In this document: one piece after another, positions 16,865 to 24,447 of the stretch
How the letters are laid out: the number at the start of each line of letters is the position of its first letter
Numbering within the stretch: the first letter of the stretch is position 1
Assembly: GCF_014203735.1 (NCBI RefSeq)
Contig: NZ_JACHJQ010000009.1
Span: forward strand, 62,001 to 126,000
Direction: 5' to 3'
Length of the DNA stretch: 64,000 nucleotides
Origin: Actinophytocola algeriensis
GTDB lineage: Bacteria > Actinomycetota > Actinomycetes > Mycobacteriales > Pseudonocardiaceae
Position numbers and translations under genes: made by a program
Notes under the pieces: model-generated
Told to the model about the DNA's origin: nothing
Databases searched by the model: none
The model's input: only the letters and a program-made list of their open reading frames with translations

Positions 16865-17785
16865 GTGGCTGACTCGGCGGAGATCGTGGCGAGCATCCAG
16901 CGGCGCATCGCCTCCGGTGAGCTGAAGCCGGGGGACCGGGTGCCGTCCACGCGGCAGATCACCAAGCGGTGGGGTGTCGCCATGGCGACCGCCACGCGGG
17001 TGCTCACGACCCTGCAGCAGGACGGTCTCGTGGTCGCGCGGCCCGGGATCGGCACGGTGGTCGCCAGTGGTCCGCCCGCTCCGGCGCCCCGTCCTCGGCA
17101 CGTGCCGCCGGAGATCGACCGGGCCGACGTGATCAGGACCGCCATGGGCATCGCCGACGCGGAGGGCTCGCCCGCGGTGTCGATGCGGCGGGTCGCGACC
17201 GAGCTGGGGGTGGCGACCATGTCGCTGTACCGGCACGTGACCGGCAAGGACGACCTGCTGGAGCGGATGGTCGACACCGCGTTCGGCGACCACCGGCTCA
17301 CGTCGCCGTCGCCGGACGACTGGCAGGAGGCGCTCGAAACCGGGGCCCGCACGCTGTGGCGGATCTTCCGGCGGCACCCGTGGGCGGCGCAGGTGATGTC
17401 CCTCACCCGGCCACAGCTCACGCCGCACGCGCTGGCCTACACCGAGTGGGTGCTGAGCGCGCTGGACAAGGCCGGGGTCGCGCCCCGGCACATGTTCCAG
17501 GTGCACCTGACCGTGTTCAGCTACGTGCGCGGACTGGCCGTCAGCCTGGAACCGGAGGCCGTGGCCGAGCAGGAGACCGGCCTGACCTACAGCGAGTTCG
17601 TCGACACGCAGGACGCCGCGTTCACCGAGCTGGTCACCTCCGGCGCGTACCCGGCGTTCCAGGTGATCGCCGCCGGTGCCGACTTCGATCTGGATCTCGA
17701 CGAGCAGTTCGAGTTCGGCTTGCGACACCTGCTCGCCGGGCTGGCCGGGTTGCCGGTGGGAGAGCGGCAGGCCCGGCTACGGTGA
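16865..17785 (+). CDS. GntR-TetR hybrid transcription regulator
   Basis: 306 residues from GTG 16865 with GAGAGGGG before it. Residues 1-75 form a GntR-type winged helix (GDRVPSTRQITKRWGVAMATATRVLTTL). From about residue 85 a complete TetR regulator follows (HTH SMRRVATELGVATMSLYRHV) with a TetR_C ligand domain. Two DNA-binding heads in one chain are an actinobacterial peculiarity, usually next to flavin monooxygenases or drug-response genes. Its natural neighbour is the broken monooxygenase, now separated by the IS. moaB2 starts 4 bp after its stop. Confidence 0.85.
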   Translation: MADSAEIVASIQRRIASGELKPGDRVPSTRQITKRWGVAMATATRVLTTLQQDGLVVARPGIGTVVASGPPAPAPRPRHVPPEIDRADVIRTAMGIADAEGSPAVSMRRVATELGVATMSLYRHVTGKDDLLERMVDTAFGDHRLTSPSPDDWQEALETGARTLWRIFRRHPWAAQVMSLTRPQLTPHALAYTEWVLSALDKAGVAPRHMFQVHLTVFSYVRGLAVSLEPEAVAEQETGLTYSEFVDTQDAAFTELVTSGAYPAFQVIAAGADFDLDLDEQFEFGLRHLLAGLAGLPVGERQARLR

Positions 17786-17789
17786 GCGC

Positions 17790-18284
17790 ATGGAACGGAG
17801 CGCGCAACGGCTCGGCAGAGCCCTCATCGTGATTGTGGACGACCGGGTGGCGCACGGGGAGCACGAGGACACCGTCGGGCCGCTGGTCACCGAGCTGTTG
17901 GAGGAGAACGGGTTCATCGTCGACGGCACCGTCGCGGTGGCCGGGGAGAACGTGGTCATCCGCAACGCGCTGAACACCGCAGTGATCGGTGGTGTCGACG
18001 TGGTCGTCACGGTCGGCGGCACCGGTGTGTCGCCGCGCGACGTGACCCCGGACGCCACCCAGGGCGTGCTCGACCGCCCGATCCCGGGCATCGCCGAGGC
18101 GATCCGGTCGTCCGGGCTCGCCGCGGGTGCCCTGGACGCGGGCATCTCGCGCGGGCTCGTCGGGATTTCCGGCAGCACGCTGGTGGTCAACCTCGCCGGG
18201 TCGCGATCGGCGGTGCGCGACGGGATGGCGACGCTGTCCGCGCTCGTCCCCGCGGTGATCGACCAGCTCTCGGCACTGGACTGA
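17790..18284 (+). CDS. moaB2: MogA/MoaB-type molybdopterin adenylyltransferase-like protein MoaB2
   Basis: 164 residues from ATG 17790. The MPT-binding signature VVVTVGGTGVSPRDVTPDAT and the later GISGSTLVVNLAGS are intact. The family adenylates molybdopterin before metal insertion. The gene is next to pepD in mycobacteria and mscL follows convergently, exactly as here, so orthology is likely. The 4-bp gap suggests it is now read through from the regulator gene. A molybdo-oxidoreductase is 9 kb upstream and a MoeA-type protein 4 kb downstream. Confidence 0.85.
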   Translation: MERSAQRLGRALIVIVDDRVAHGEHEDTVGPLVTELLEENGFIVDGTVAVAGENVVIRNALNTAVIGGVDVVVTVGGTGVSPRDVTPDATQGVLDRPIPGIAEAIRSSGLAAGALDAGISRGLVGISGSTLVVNLAGSRSAVRDGMATLSALVPAVIDQLSALD

Positions 18285-18442
18285 TGCCGGACCGGCCGCG
18301 GCGGGACCCCGAACCCGACCTCGACGAGATCTTCGGCGACGTGCTCCCGTCGACGACGTCCGACGAGCGCGACCCGACGCCGCCGGACGACCGCGACGAC
18401 TGGTACGAGCGGGAACGCCCGCCCCACCACGACCGCGATTAG
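18284..18442 (+). CDS. Small acidic/basic protein coupled to moaB2
   Basis: A 52-residue ORF starts at the ATG sharing one base with the moaB2 stop (TGATG). It is rich in Asp, Arg and Pro, with patches LDEIFGDVLPSTT, DDWYERER and a PPHHDRD end. Codon use is typical of the genome, with strong third-position GC. Function unknown; the coupling and composition argue that it is real. Confidence 0.6.
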   Translation: MPDRPRRDPEPDLDEIFGDVLPSTTSDERDPTPPDDRDDWYERERPPHHDRD

Positions 18443-18692
18443 TGTTGCGTTCACCAGTTGAACCCGCCCATGGCCAACGCCGCGAAAGCGCCTTTCACAG
18501 CACAACCGGACGTCGTCAGCCCCACACCACACCCGAGGCAAAGAGCCCGTCCGGCGAGGACTAAGCACCCCGTGCAGAACGTCCGGCGAGGACAACCACG
18601 AACCCATCCCGGCCCACGTAAGTGGACACAGCGCTAGCAAGCCGACATGACAGAGCGCCGAGCAGGAGTCCTGCCCGGCGCTCTGTGCTTTG
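18443..18692. other. Intergenic region between convergent small ORF and mscL, with stem-loop
   Basis: The only clear structure is a hairpin at 18650-18686 (ACAGAGCGCCG pairing with CGGCGCTCTGT), 7 bp past the mscL stop and probably its terminator. The short repeated word GTCCGGCGAGGAC occurs at about 18551 and 18582. No gene is seen in the remainder. Confidence 0.6.
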
Positions 18693-19244
18693 TCAGTACG
18701 GCCGCTGCGGCGGTGGCGGCCCCTGGGGCGGAGGCCCCTGAGGCGGCGGGCCCTGCGGTGGCGGGCCTTGTGGCGGCATCCCGCCCTGAGGTGGGAAGGG
18801 GTGCTGCGGACCCTGTGGCGGCATGGGCGGCTGCTGCACTCCCATGGGCACTCGCTGTTGCTGCTGGCTCAGGAGGTCCCGGATCTCGGTGAGCAACTCG
18901 ACGTCGGTCGGCTCGGAGGGGCCGGCCTCCTCGCCGCGCCTGCGCCGGTCCTGGATCTTCTTCATGGGCATGACGATCAGGAAGTAGACGACCGCCGCGA
19001 CGATCAGGAAGTTGATGACCGCGGTGATGATCGCGGCGAAGTCGACCGTCGACTCGGGGTTGCCCGTGACGATGTTCCACGAAAGGCCGGAGACGTTCGC
19101 GCCGCCGATGGCCGCGATGAGCGGCTTGATGAAGTTGTTGGCGATGGCGGTCACGATCGCCGTGAACGCGGTGCCGATGATCACCGCGACGGCCAGGTCC
19201 ATGACGTTCCCGCGCATGAGGAAGTCCTTGAAACCCTTGAGCAT
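18693..19244 (-). CDS. mscL: Large-conductance mechanosensitive channel MscL
   Basis: 183 residues. The N-terminal amphipathic helix MLKGFKDFLMRGNVMDLAVAV, TM1 with the glycine-rich pore lining, the loop with SGLSWNIV, TM2 (INFLIVAAVVYFLIV) and the cytoplasmic MPMKKIQDRRRR are all present. The protein opens under membrane tension to release solutes. It is longer than usual (about 135-150) because of a Pro/Gly/Gln tail from about residue 130 with tandem PPQG units. Convergent to moaB2 as in mycobacteria. Confidence 0.95.
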   Translation of the reverse strand: MLKGFKDFLMRGNVMDLAVAVIIGTAFTAIVTAIANNFIKPLIAAIGGANVSGLSWNIVTGNPESTVDFAAIITAVINFLIVAAVVYFLIVMPMKKIQDRRRRGEEAGPSEPTDVELLTEIRDLLSQQQQRVPMGVQQPPMPPQGPQHPFPPQGGMPPQGPPPQGPPPQGPPPQGPPPPQRPY

Positions 19245-19715
19245 CGGCGGGCTCCTTTCGTTGGTCTGCCGAGGGAGCGTAATGACCTACGGAGTGTGCT
19301 CCCCGGCGGGAGCCAACCCACCCATGGCTCACCCGATCGTGGCCTCGTTGCCGTCTGGGCAAACCGAGCTCGGTTTCTCTCTCTGACCGGCGGCATCGCA
19401 CTGCCCGCACCGGCCGAGGACGCGGCTCGGCGGCTAGGCAGGTGCTGGACGGCCGGCGGTGTTTGTCAGGTGGGTCTCTGCAGGACTCCTCTCGCGCAGG
19501 GTCAGTCGAGGGTTGGGCTCGGGGCCGAGCGACGGGTTCTGGCTCGGCACGGGCGGCAAGGTGGCCGACTGGGCCGGGCTGAGTGCCAGTAGTGGCCGGA
19601 CGGCTGGGTTCGGTCGGATGGGGCTCGGCTGGTTGCCGGTGGGCTGGGCTCGGTCGGACAGGGCCTGGGCTCGGCTGGTTTCCGGCGGGCTCGTTCGGCT
19701 CGTCGGGAGTCCGGG
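19245..19715. other. Long G-rich intergenic stretch without a convincing gene
   Basis: About 470 bp. From about 19560 to 19715 the plus strand is strongly G-rich with degenerate repeats of the word CTGGGCTCGGTCGG, which give a spurious Gly/Arg/Trp-rich open frame. The part nearest mscL should hold its promoter. No RNA gene or recognised operator was found. Confidence 0.6.
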
Positions 19716-20318
19716 TCAGCGGAGGGTGACCGCCACCGGTTGTCCCAGGGAGGCTGCTGCCACGCGGGTCGCCTCCTCTCGGGGCAGGGCCAGCACCACC
19801 AGGTGGCCCTCCGCTGCCTCGTCCGCCGGGCGGACGGTCACGACCGTCGCGTTGGTGGCCAGGACCTCGGCTCGCGACGACGGGGACACCGTCACCACGT
19901 CCACGCGTAAGCCCGCGGTCAGCAGGCTCGCCACCGCTGGGTCGGCCAGGCGGAACGGGACGGCCGCCGCCGACGGGTCGCCTGAGGTGAGGCGCGTGTT
20001 CTCGCGGCCGAGCAGGCGTGCGCCCGTCAGTGGCTCACCGGCCGTGGTCGCGGCCGCCAGCACCCGGCCCCGCGCCTGTGCGGGGTCGGTCAGTGCGGCC
20101 TTCGGGCGTAACGACGGCGGTAGCCGCGACACCGTCAGGTCGGCGTCGGACAGGGTCGTGCCCGGGGTCAGGTCCCGGGCGGCCGTCAGCATCGGGACCG
20201 TGCCCGTGTCGCGGGGTTGCGGGCGGATCGCCAGCGCGGCCGCGGCCAGCACCAGCAGCACGGCGACCAGGCGGCGGATCGCGAGTCTGCGGGGCCAGCC
20301 GCGGAGGGGGAGCTTCAT
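19716..20318 (-). CDS. SAF-domain membrane protein (CpaB/RcpC-like)
   Basis: 200 residues from ATG 20318 (MKLPLRGW). One TM helix (about 12-28) is followed by a SAF domain: AARDLTPGTTLSDADLTVSRLP, then GEPLT, then a C-terminal beta-rich part ending EGHLVVLALPREEA. SAF/CpaB proteins assist assembly of pilus or flagellar ring structures, but isolated actinobacterial members have no known role. It follows fmdB on the same strand, matching the order of Rv0991c-Rv0990c as I recall it. Confidence 0.75.
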   Translation of the reverse strand: MKLPLRGWPRRLAIRRLVAVLLVLAAAALAIRPQPRDTGTVPMLTAARDLTPGTTLSDADLTVSRLPPSLRPKAALTDPAQARGRVLAAATTAGEPLTGARLLGRENTRLTSGDPSAAAVPFRLADPAVASLLTAGLRVDVVTVSPSSRAEVLATNATVVTVRPADEAAEGHLVVLALPREEATRVAAASLGQPVAVTLR

Positions 20319-20346
20319 GGCGCCGACGGTACGGCGGGAAGACGAC

Positions 20347-20374
20347 ACAACCGCCCTTGTTACCGGGCGGTTGT
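20347..20374 (-). terminator. Stem-loop between fmdB and the SAF gene
   Basis: A 10-bp perfect stem (ACAACCGCCC with GGGCGGTTGT) has an 8-nt loop, 31 bp after the fmdB stop. It overlaps the start of the paired TGTGGACAA repeat. Confidence 0.6.
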
Positions 20375-20399
20375 GGACAACTCAGTGGGCTGTGGACAA
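20372..20399 (+). repeat. Paired TGTGGACAA nonamers, 19 bp apart
   Basis: TGTGGACAA at 20372-20380 and 20391-20399 with spacer ctcagtgggc, 5 bp beyond the fmdB stop codon. Same orientation and spacing as at 13819, 35203 and 48781. The reverse complement TTGTCCACA is the preferred actinobacterial DnaA box. Confidence 0.85.
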
Positions 20400-20404
20400 C
20401 TCCG

Positions 20405-20758
20405 TCAGGAGGCGACCTTGTCCGTCGACGACGAAGACGAGGACGACGACGAGGACGACGCCGTGGAGGTCGTCGAGGACTTGTCTGACGAGGACTTGTC
20501 CGACGAAGACTTGTCCGACGAGGACGACGTCGACGACTTGTCCGCGGCGGACGAAGCCGCCGTGGCCGCCGACTTGCTCTCCGAACGGCTGTCCGTCCGG
20601 TAGAAGCCGCTGCCCTTGAACACCACGCCCACCGAGCCGTACAGCTTGCGCAGCTTGCCGCCGCACTCCGGGCACTCGGTCAGCGAGGCGTCGCTGAACG
20701 ACTGCACCGCGTCGAACCGGTGGTCGCACGCCGTACACGCGTACTGATAAGTGGGCAC
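20405..20758 (-). CDS. FmdB-family zinc-ribbon protein with serine-rich tail
   Basis: 117 residues. The zinc ribbon uses Cys8, Cys11, Cys29 and Cys32 (YACTACDHRF ... ECPECG) and is followed by the family's GSGFYRTD. From about residue 60 the protein is almost only Ser, Lys, Asp and Thr with repeated SSDKSS units, clearly low-complexity and probably disordered. The Rv0991c homologue in mycobacteria has been described as a redox-linked chaperone. The next gene upstream is the folate cyclo-ligase. Confidence 0.85.
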   Translation of the reverse strand: MPTYQYACTACDHRFDAVQSFSDASLTECPECGGKLRKLYGSVGVVFKGSGFYRTDSRSESKSAATAASSAADKSSTSSSSDKSSSDKSSSDKSSTTSTASSSSSSSSSSSTDKVAS

Positions 20759-20858
20759 CGGTGGCTCCCTTTCCCCAAGTAGCTGGCACTCATAACGGTG
20801 GAGTGCTAATCCAATGATGCGTCAACGCGGGCCCGGAGCGCAAACAGCCTCCAGCGAT

Positions 20859-21467
20859 TCACACGAAGCGCAACAGCCCGCGGTTGGGCGTGAGCACCGC
20901 CGTCATCCGCACGTCGTGCGGCTCGGTCGGCAGCGCCTCGAAAATCTCCTGGTCACGCACCACGGCCACCAGGTGTGTCCCGGTGGCCGTGTCCGCGAGC
21001 GATCGATCGTAGTGACCAGCGCCACGTCCGAGGCGTACGCCCTCCCGGTCCACCGCGAGCGCGGGCACGAGCACGAGATCGGCGATCCGCAACGCGAACG
21101 ACCCCAGCAACTCGCCGATCGGCTCCCGCAGCCCGTAAGGTCCGGGGCGCAGCGAATCTCTACCCTGGTACCAGCCCCAGTCCAGCGGGCCATTACCGGT
21201 GACCACCGGCAGCAGGACCCGTGCGCCGAACTCGGCGAGGTCCTCCAGCATCTGCGCGGACCCCGGCTCGGAACCGATCGGCACGTACGCGCACACGGTC
21301 TGCCCCGGCCGGACGATCCGGCCGCTGGTCAGGTGTGTCGACAGGGAGATGGCCTCGGAGAACCGGACAGCTCCCGGCACCCGTCTGCGTTCGGCGAGCA
21401 GCTCTTTGCGCCACCGCCACTTGGTGTGTGCGGCTGACTGACTTGGATCACTCCCAGGCCGGGCCAC
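20859..21467 (-). CDS. 5-formyltetrahydrofolate cyclo-ligase
   Basis: 202 residues. ATP-dependent conversion of 5-formyl-THF to 5,10-methenyl-THF. Signatures: KWRWRKELLAERR at the N-terminus, YVPIGSEPGS for substrate, and the ATP-binding GVRLGRGAGHYDR near residue 140. Divergent to galU with only 24 bp between starts, so the promoters overlap and the true start may be further in. Same gene pair as Rv0992c-galU. Confidence 0.9.
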   Translation of the reverse strand: MARPGSDPSQSAAHTKWRWRKELLAERRRVPGAVRFSEAISLSTHLTSGRIVRPGQTVCAYVPIGSEPGSAQMLEDLAEFGARVLLPVVTGNGPLDWGWYQGRDSLRPGPYGLREPIGELLGSFALRIADLVLVPALAVDREGVRLGRGAGHYDRSLADTATGTHLVAVVRDQEIFEALPTEPHDVRMTAVLTPNRGLLRFV

Positions 21468-21491
21468 GACATGAGGTTAGAGTCGCTGTCC

Positions 21492-22418
21492 ATGGCGCAA
21501 TCCACCGCAGTCACTTCCGGCCACGGCGCCGCCCAGGCCGCAGGCATCCGAACCGCCATCGTTCCGGCCGCCGGCCTGGGCACGAGGTTCCTGCCGACCA
21601 CCAAGTCCGTACCGAAAGAGCTGCTCCCGGTCGTCGACACGCCCGGCATCGAGCACGTCGCCACCGAGGCCGCGGAAGCCGGGTTCGAGCGGCTCGTCAT
21701 CGTGACCTCGCCGGGCAAGGAAGCCGTCGCACAATATTTCCAGTCGCAACCGGAGCTGGAAGAGGAGCTGCGCAGCCGCGGCAAGGAGAAGCTCGTCGAG
21801 AAGATCCGGCGCGCGCCGGGGCTGATGGCCAAGGTCGAGACCGCCATCCAGGACAAGGCGCTGGGCCTCGGGCACGCGATCGGTTGCGCGGAGCCCAACC
21901 TCGACGACGACGAGAAGGCCGTCGCCGTACTCCTCCCCGACGACCTCGTGCTGCCGCGCGGCGTCCTCGGCCGGATGCTCAACGCCCGCGCCAAGCACGG
22001 CGGCACCGTCCTGTGCGCGTTCGACATCCCCCGCGACCAGATCTCCGCGTACGGCGTGTTCGACGTCGAGGACACCGACGACCCGGACGTCAAGAAGGTC
22101 AACGGCATGGTGGAGAAGCCGCCCGCCGACGAGGCGCCGTCGACGTTCGCCGCCGCGGGGCGCTACCTGCTGGACCGGGCCGTGTTCGACGCGATCAAGC
22201 GCATCGAGCCGGGCGCGGGCGGCGAGCTCCAGGTGACCGACGCGATCGCGCTCATGATCAGCGAGGGACACCCCGTGCACGTCGTCGTGCACCGGGGCGG
22301 GCGTCACGACCTGGGCAATCCTGGGGGTTTCCTGCGTGCCGCCGTGGACTTTGCGCTCTCCGACCCCGAGTATGGGCCTGATCTGCGTGAGTGGTTGCGC
22401 GGGCGTATCGAGGAGTAG
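21492..22418 (+). CDS. galU: UTP-glucose-1-phosphate uridylyltransferase GalU
   Basis: 308 residues from ATG 21492; a Met at 21471 would enter the divergent promoter. Makes UDP-glucose for trehalose, glycogen and cell-wall sugars. Motifs: VPAAGLGTRFLPTTKSVPKE (nucleotide loop), LLPDDLVL, MVEKPP and GRHDLGNP. Followed after 23 bp by the Glp gene in the order conserved across actinobacteria. Confidence 0.95.
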   Translation: MAQSTAVTSGHGAAQAAGIRTAIVPAAGLGTRFLPTTKSVPKELLPVVDTPGIEHVATEAAEAGFERLVIVTSPGKEAVAQYFQSQPELEEELRSRGKEKLVEKIRRAPGLMAKVETAIQDKALGLGHAIGCAEPNLDDDEKAVAVLLPDDLVLPRGVLGRMLNARAKHGGTVLCAFDIPRDQISAYGVFDVEDTDDPDVKKVNGMVEKPPADEAPSTFAAAGRYLLDRAVFDAIKRIEPGAGGELQVTDAIALMISEGHPVHVVVHRGGRHDLGNPGGFLRAAVDFALSDPEYGPDLREWLRGRIEE

Positions 22419-22441
22419 CCGAGCACGGTGAGGTCACCGCG

Positions 22442-23665
22442 ATGAGGTCAGTCGACGAGCAGCTCGGACGCGCGCTCGCCGCCGCAGTACGGCCTGCGCC
22501 GGTGCGGGTGGCGATCTCCGAGGCGCAGGGGCTCCTGTGCGCTGAGGAAGTCGTCGCCGAGCGGGCGTTACCCGGCTTCGACCAGGCGGCGGTGGACGGC
22601 TACGCGGTCCGCAGCGTCGATGTGCAGGCGGCGGGCACCGACCCGGTGCTGCTGCCGGTCGTCGGCGAGATCGCGGCCGGGTCCCGGCAGCCGCGCAGAC
22701 TCCAGCCAGGGCAGGCCGTGCGGGTCGTCACCGGCGCGCCGCTGCCCACGCTCGCCGACGCCGTCGTGCCGCTCGGCCACACCGACGGCCACCACGCGCG
22801 TGTCACCGTCAACCAGCCGGTGCCGTCGGCCGCGTTCGTCCGGCGCACCGGCGAGGACGTGCAGACCGGTGACGTCGCCGTGCGCCGCGGCTCCGCGATA
22901 GGCTCGGCACAGGTCGGGCTGCTCGCCGCCGTCGGCAGGGCCAAGGTGCTCGTGTACCCGCGGCCGAGGGTGTCGGTGATCTCGCTCGGCGACGAGCTGG
23001 TCGACATCGACCGCACCCCCGGCCAGGGCCAGGTCTACGACGTCAACTCGTACTCGCTCGCCGCCGCCGCGCGTGACGCCGGTGCCGAGGTCAACCGCGT
23101 CGGCGTCGTGGCGACCGACTCGCGGCGGCTGCGGGAGACCATCGAGGGCAGGCTGCTGCTGAGCGAGATCGTGGTCATCGCGGGCGGGGTCGGTGGTGAG
23201 CTGGCGCAGGAGATCCGCTCGTCGCTGTCCGACCTCGGCGACATCGACATGACCCGCGTCGCCATGCATCCCGGTTCCGTGCAGGGGTTCGGGCGGCTCG
23301 GTCCGGACGCCGTGCCGACGTTCTTCCTCCCCAGCAACCCGATGAGCGCGCTGATCGTGTTCGAGGTGTTGGTGCGGCCGCTGATCCGTGCCGCACAGGG
23401 GAAGCGGAACCCGCACCGGCGCCAGATCACCGCTCGGCTACTGTCCCCGATCGTGTCGGTGAAGGGACGCCGCGGTTACCTGCGCGCGCAGCTGCTCCGG
23501 GACGAGAGCAACGGCGAGTACCTCGCCCAGCCGCTCGGCCAGTCGGGGTCGCACCTGCTCGCCTCGCTCGCCGAGGCCAACTGCCTGATCCTCGTGGACG
23601 AGGAGACCACCGAGGTCGTAGTGGGTGAAGAAGTCCAGGTCAGTTTCCTGGCCCAACGTGGCTGA
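22442..23665 (+). CDS. glp: Gephyrin-like molybdotransferase Glp (MoeA family)
   Basis: 407 residues from ATG 22442. All MoeA domains are present: LPGFDQAAVDGYAV near the start, RVVTGAPLPTLADAVV, the MPT-binding domain (VSVISLGDELVDI, about 195-330) and domain IV. The usual TSGGVSVGDYD is replaced by IAGGVGGELAQEI, so an acidic residue of the molybdate site seems lost. In Corynebacterium the Glp branch of this family binds FtsZ and the membrane receptor GlpR to guide division. A glpR gene two places downstream supports a division role over, or besides, cofactor synthesis. Confidence 0.85.
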   Translation: MRSVDEQLGRALAAAVRPAPVRVAISEAQGLLCAEEVVAERALPGFDQAAVDGYAVRSVDVQAAGTDPVLLPVVGEIAAGSRQPRRLQPGQAVRVVTGAPLPTLADAVVPLGHTDGHHARVTVNQPVPSAAFVRRTGEDVQTGDVAVRRGSAIGSAQVGLLAAVGRAKVLVYPRPRVSVISLGDELVDIDRTPGQGQVYDVNSYSLAAAARDAGAEVNRVGVVATDSRRLRETIEGRLLLSEIVVIAGGVGGELAQEIRSSLSDLGDIDMTRVAMHPGSVQGFGRLGPDAVPTFFLPSNPMSALIVFEVLVRPLIRAAQGKRNPHRRQITARLLSPIVSVKGRRGYLRAQLLRDESNGEYLAQPLGQSGSHLLASLAEANCLILVDEETTEVVVGEEVQVSFLAQRG

Positions 23666-24326
23666 GCGGTTGAGCCACCGCCAGGGCCCGGTCGGCCGCC
23701 ATCCCGGCTGGCCCGCCCGCCTCGGACCGCTTCGTGTCGGCGCCGGCGTGCTCGCGGTTCGCAAGCCCAAACTCTCCGACGCGGCGGCGTGGAGCCGGAT
23801 CCGCCGCCGCGACCGCCGCCACCTCGAGGCGTGGGAACCCACCGCGCCCGGCGACTGGGACAACAACAACGCCGCGTTCGCCTGGCCCGGCCAGTGGTCC
23901 ACGCTCCGCGGCCTCGCGCGGCGCGGCATGTCGCTGCCGTTCGTGATCACCGTCGACGGGGACGTCGCCGGGCAGGTGACCGTCGGCAACGTCGTCCGAG
24001 GGTCGCTCTGCTCCGCGTGGATCGGGTACTGGGTCGGCACGCACGCCGTCGGTGGCGGGGTCGCCACCGGGGCCGCCGCGCTCGTTGTCGACCACTGCTT
24101 CCGGGAGGCCGGGCTGCACCGGCTCGAGGCCACCGTGCGGCCGGAGAACGCGCCCAGCATCCGGGTGCTCACCAAGCTCGGCTTCCGCGAGGAAGGCCTC
24201 TTCCGAAGATATCTCGACGTCGCGGGTGCCTGGCGCGACCACCTCTGTTACGCATTGACCACAGAGGACGTTCCGAGTGGACTCGTGGCCCGGATGGTGG
24301 CCGAAGGGCGCGCTGAGCACCTCTAA
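23658..24326 (+). CDS. RimJ/RimL-type GNAT N-acetyltransferase
   Basis: 222 residues from GTG 23658, overlapping glp by 8 bp (an upstream in-frame Met would extend the overlap). The N-terminal HPGWPARLGPLRV and the acetyl-CoA loop in WVGTHAVGGGVATGAAALVV, then GLHRLEATVRPENAPSIRVLTKLGFREEG, are typical of ribosomal-protein N-terminal acetyltransferases. Its place between glp and glpR is conserved in mycobacteria (Rv0995). Confidence 0.9.
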   Translation: MAERLSHRQGPVGRHPGWPARLGPLRVGAGVLAVRKPKLSDAAAWSRIRRRDRRHLEAWEPTAPGDWDNNNAAFAWPGQWSTLRGLARRGMSLPFVITVDGDVAGQVTVGNVVRGSLCSAWIGYWVGTHAVGGGVATGAAALVVDHCFREAGLHRLEATVRPENAPSIRVLTKLGFREEGLFRRYLDVAGAWRDHLCYALTTEDVPSGLVARMVAEGRAEHL

Positions 24327-24447
24327 CCCGGTCTCATCACCCGGACGCGCGTCGGCGCGCCTCCGACACTGCTGTGACTGTTGTGACTAACGTGGCACGG
24401 GAGTTCGTACAAAAAGTCACATGTCTGCGCGGGGGAGGTGCCGAGAC

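Noticed and set aside
19459-20619. A 386-residue plus-strand ORF
   Set aside because: It is Arg/Ser/Gly-rich and antisense to the SAF-domain and FmdB genes, which have clear motifs.
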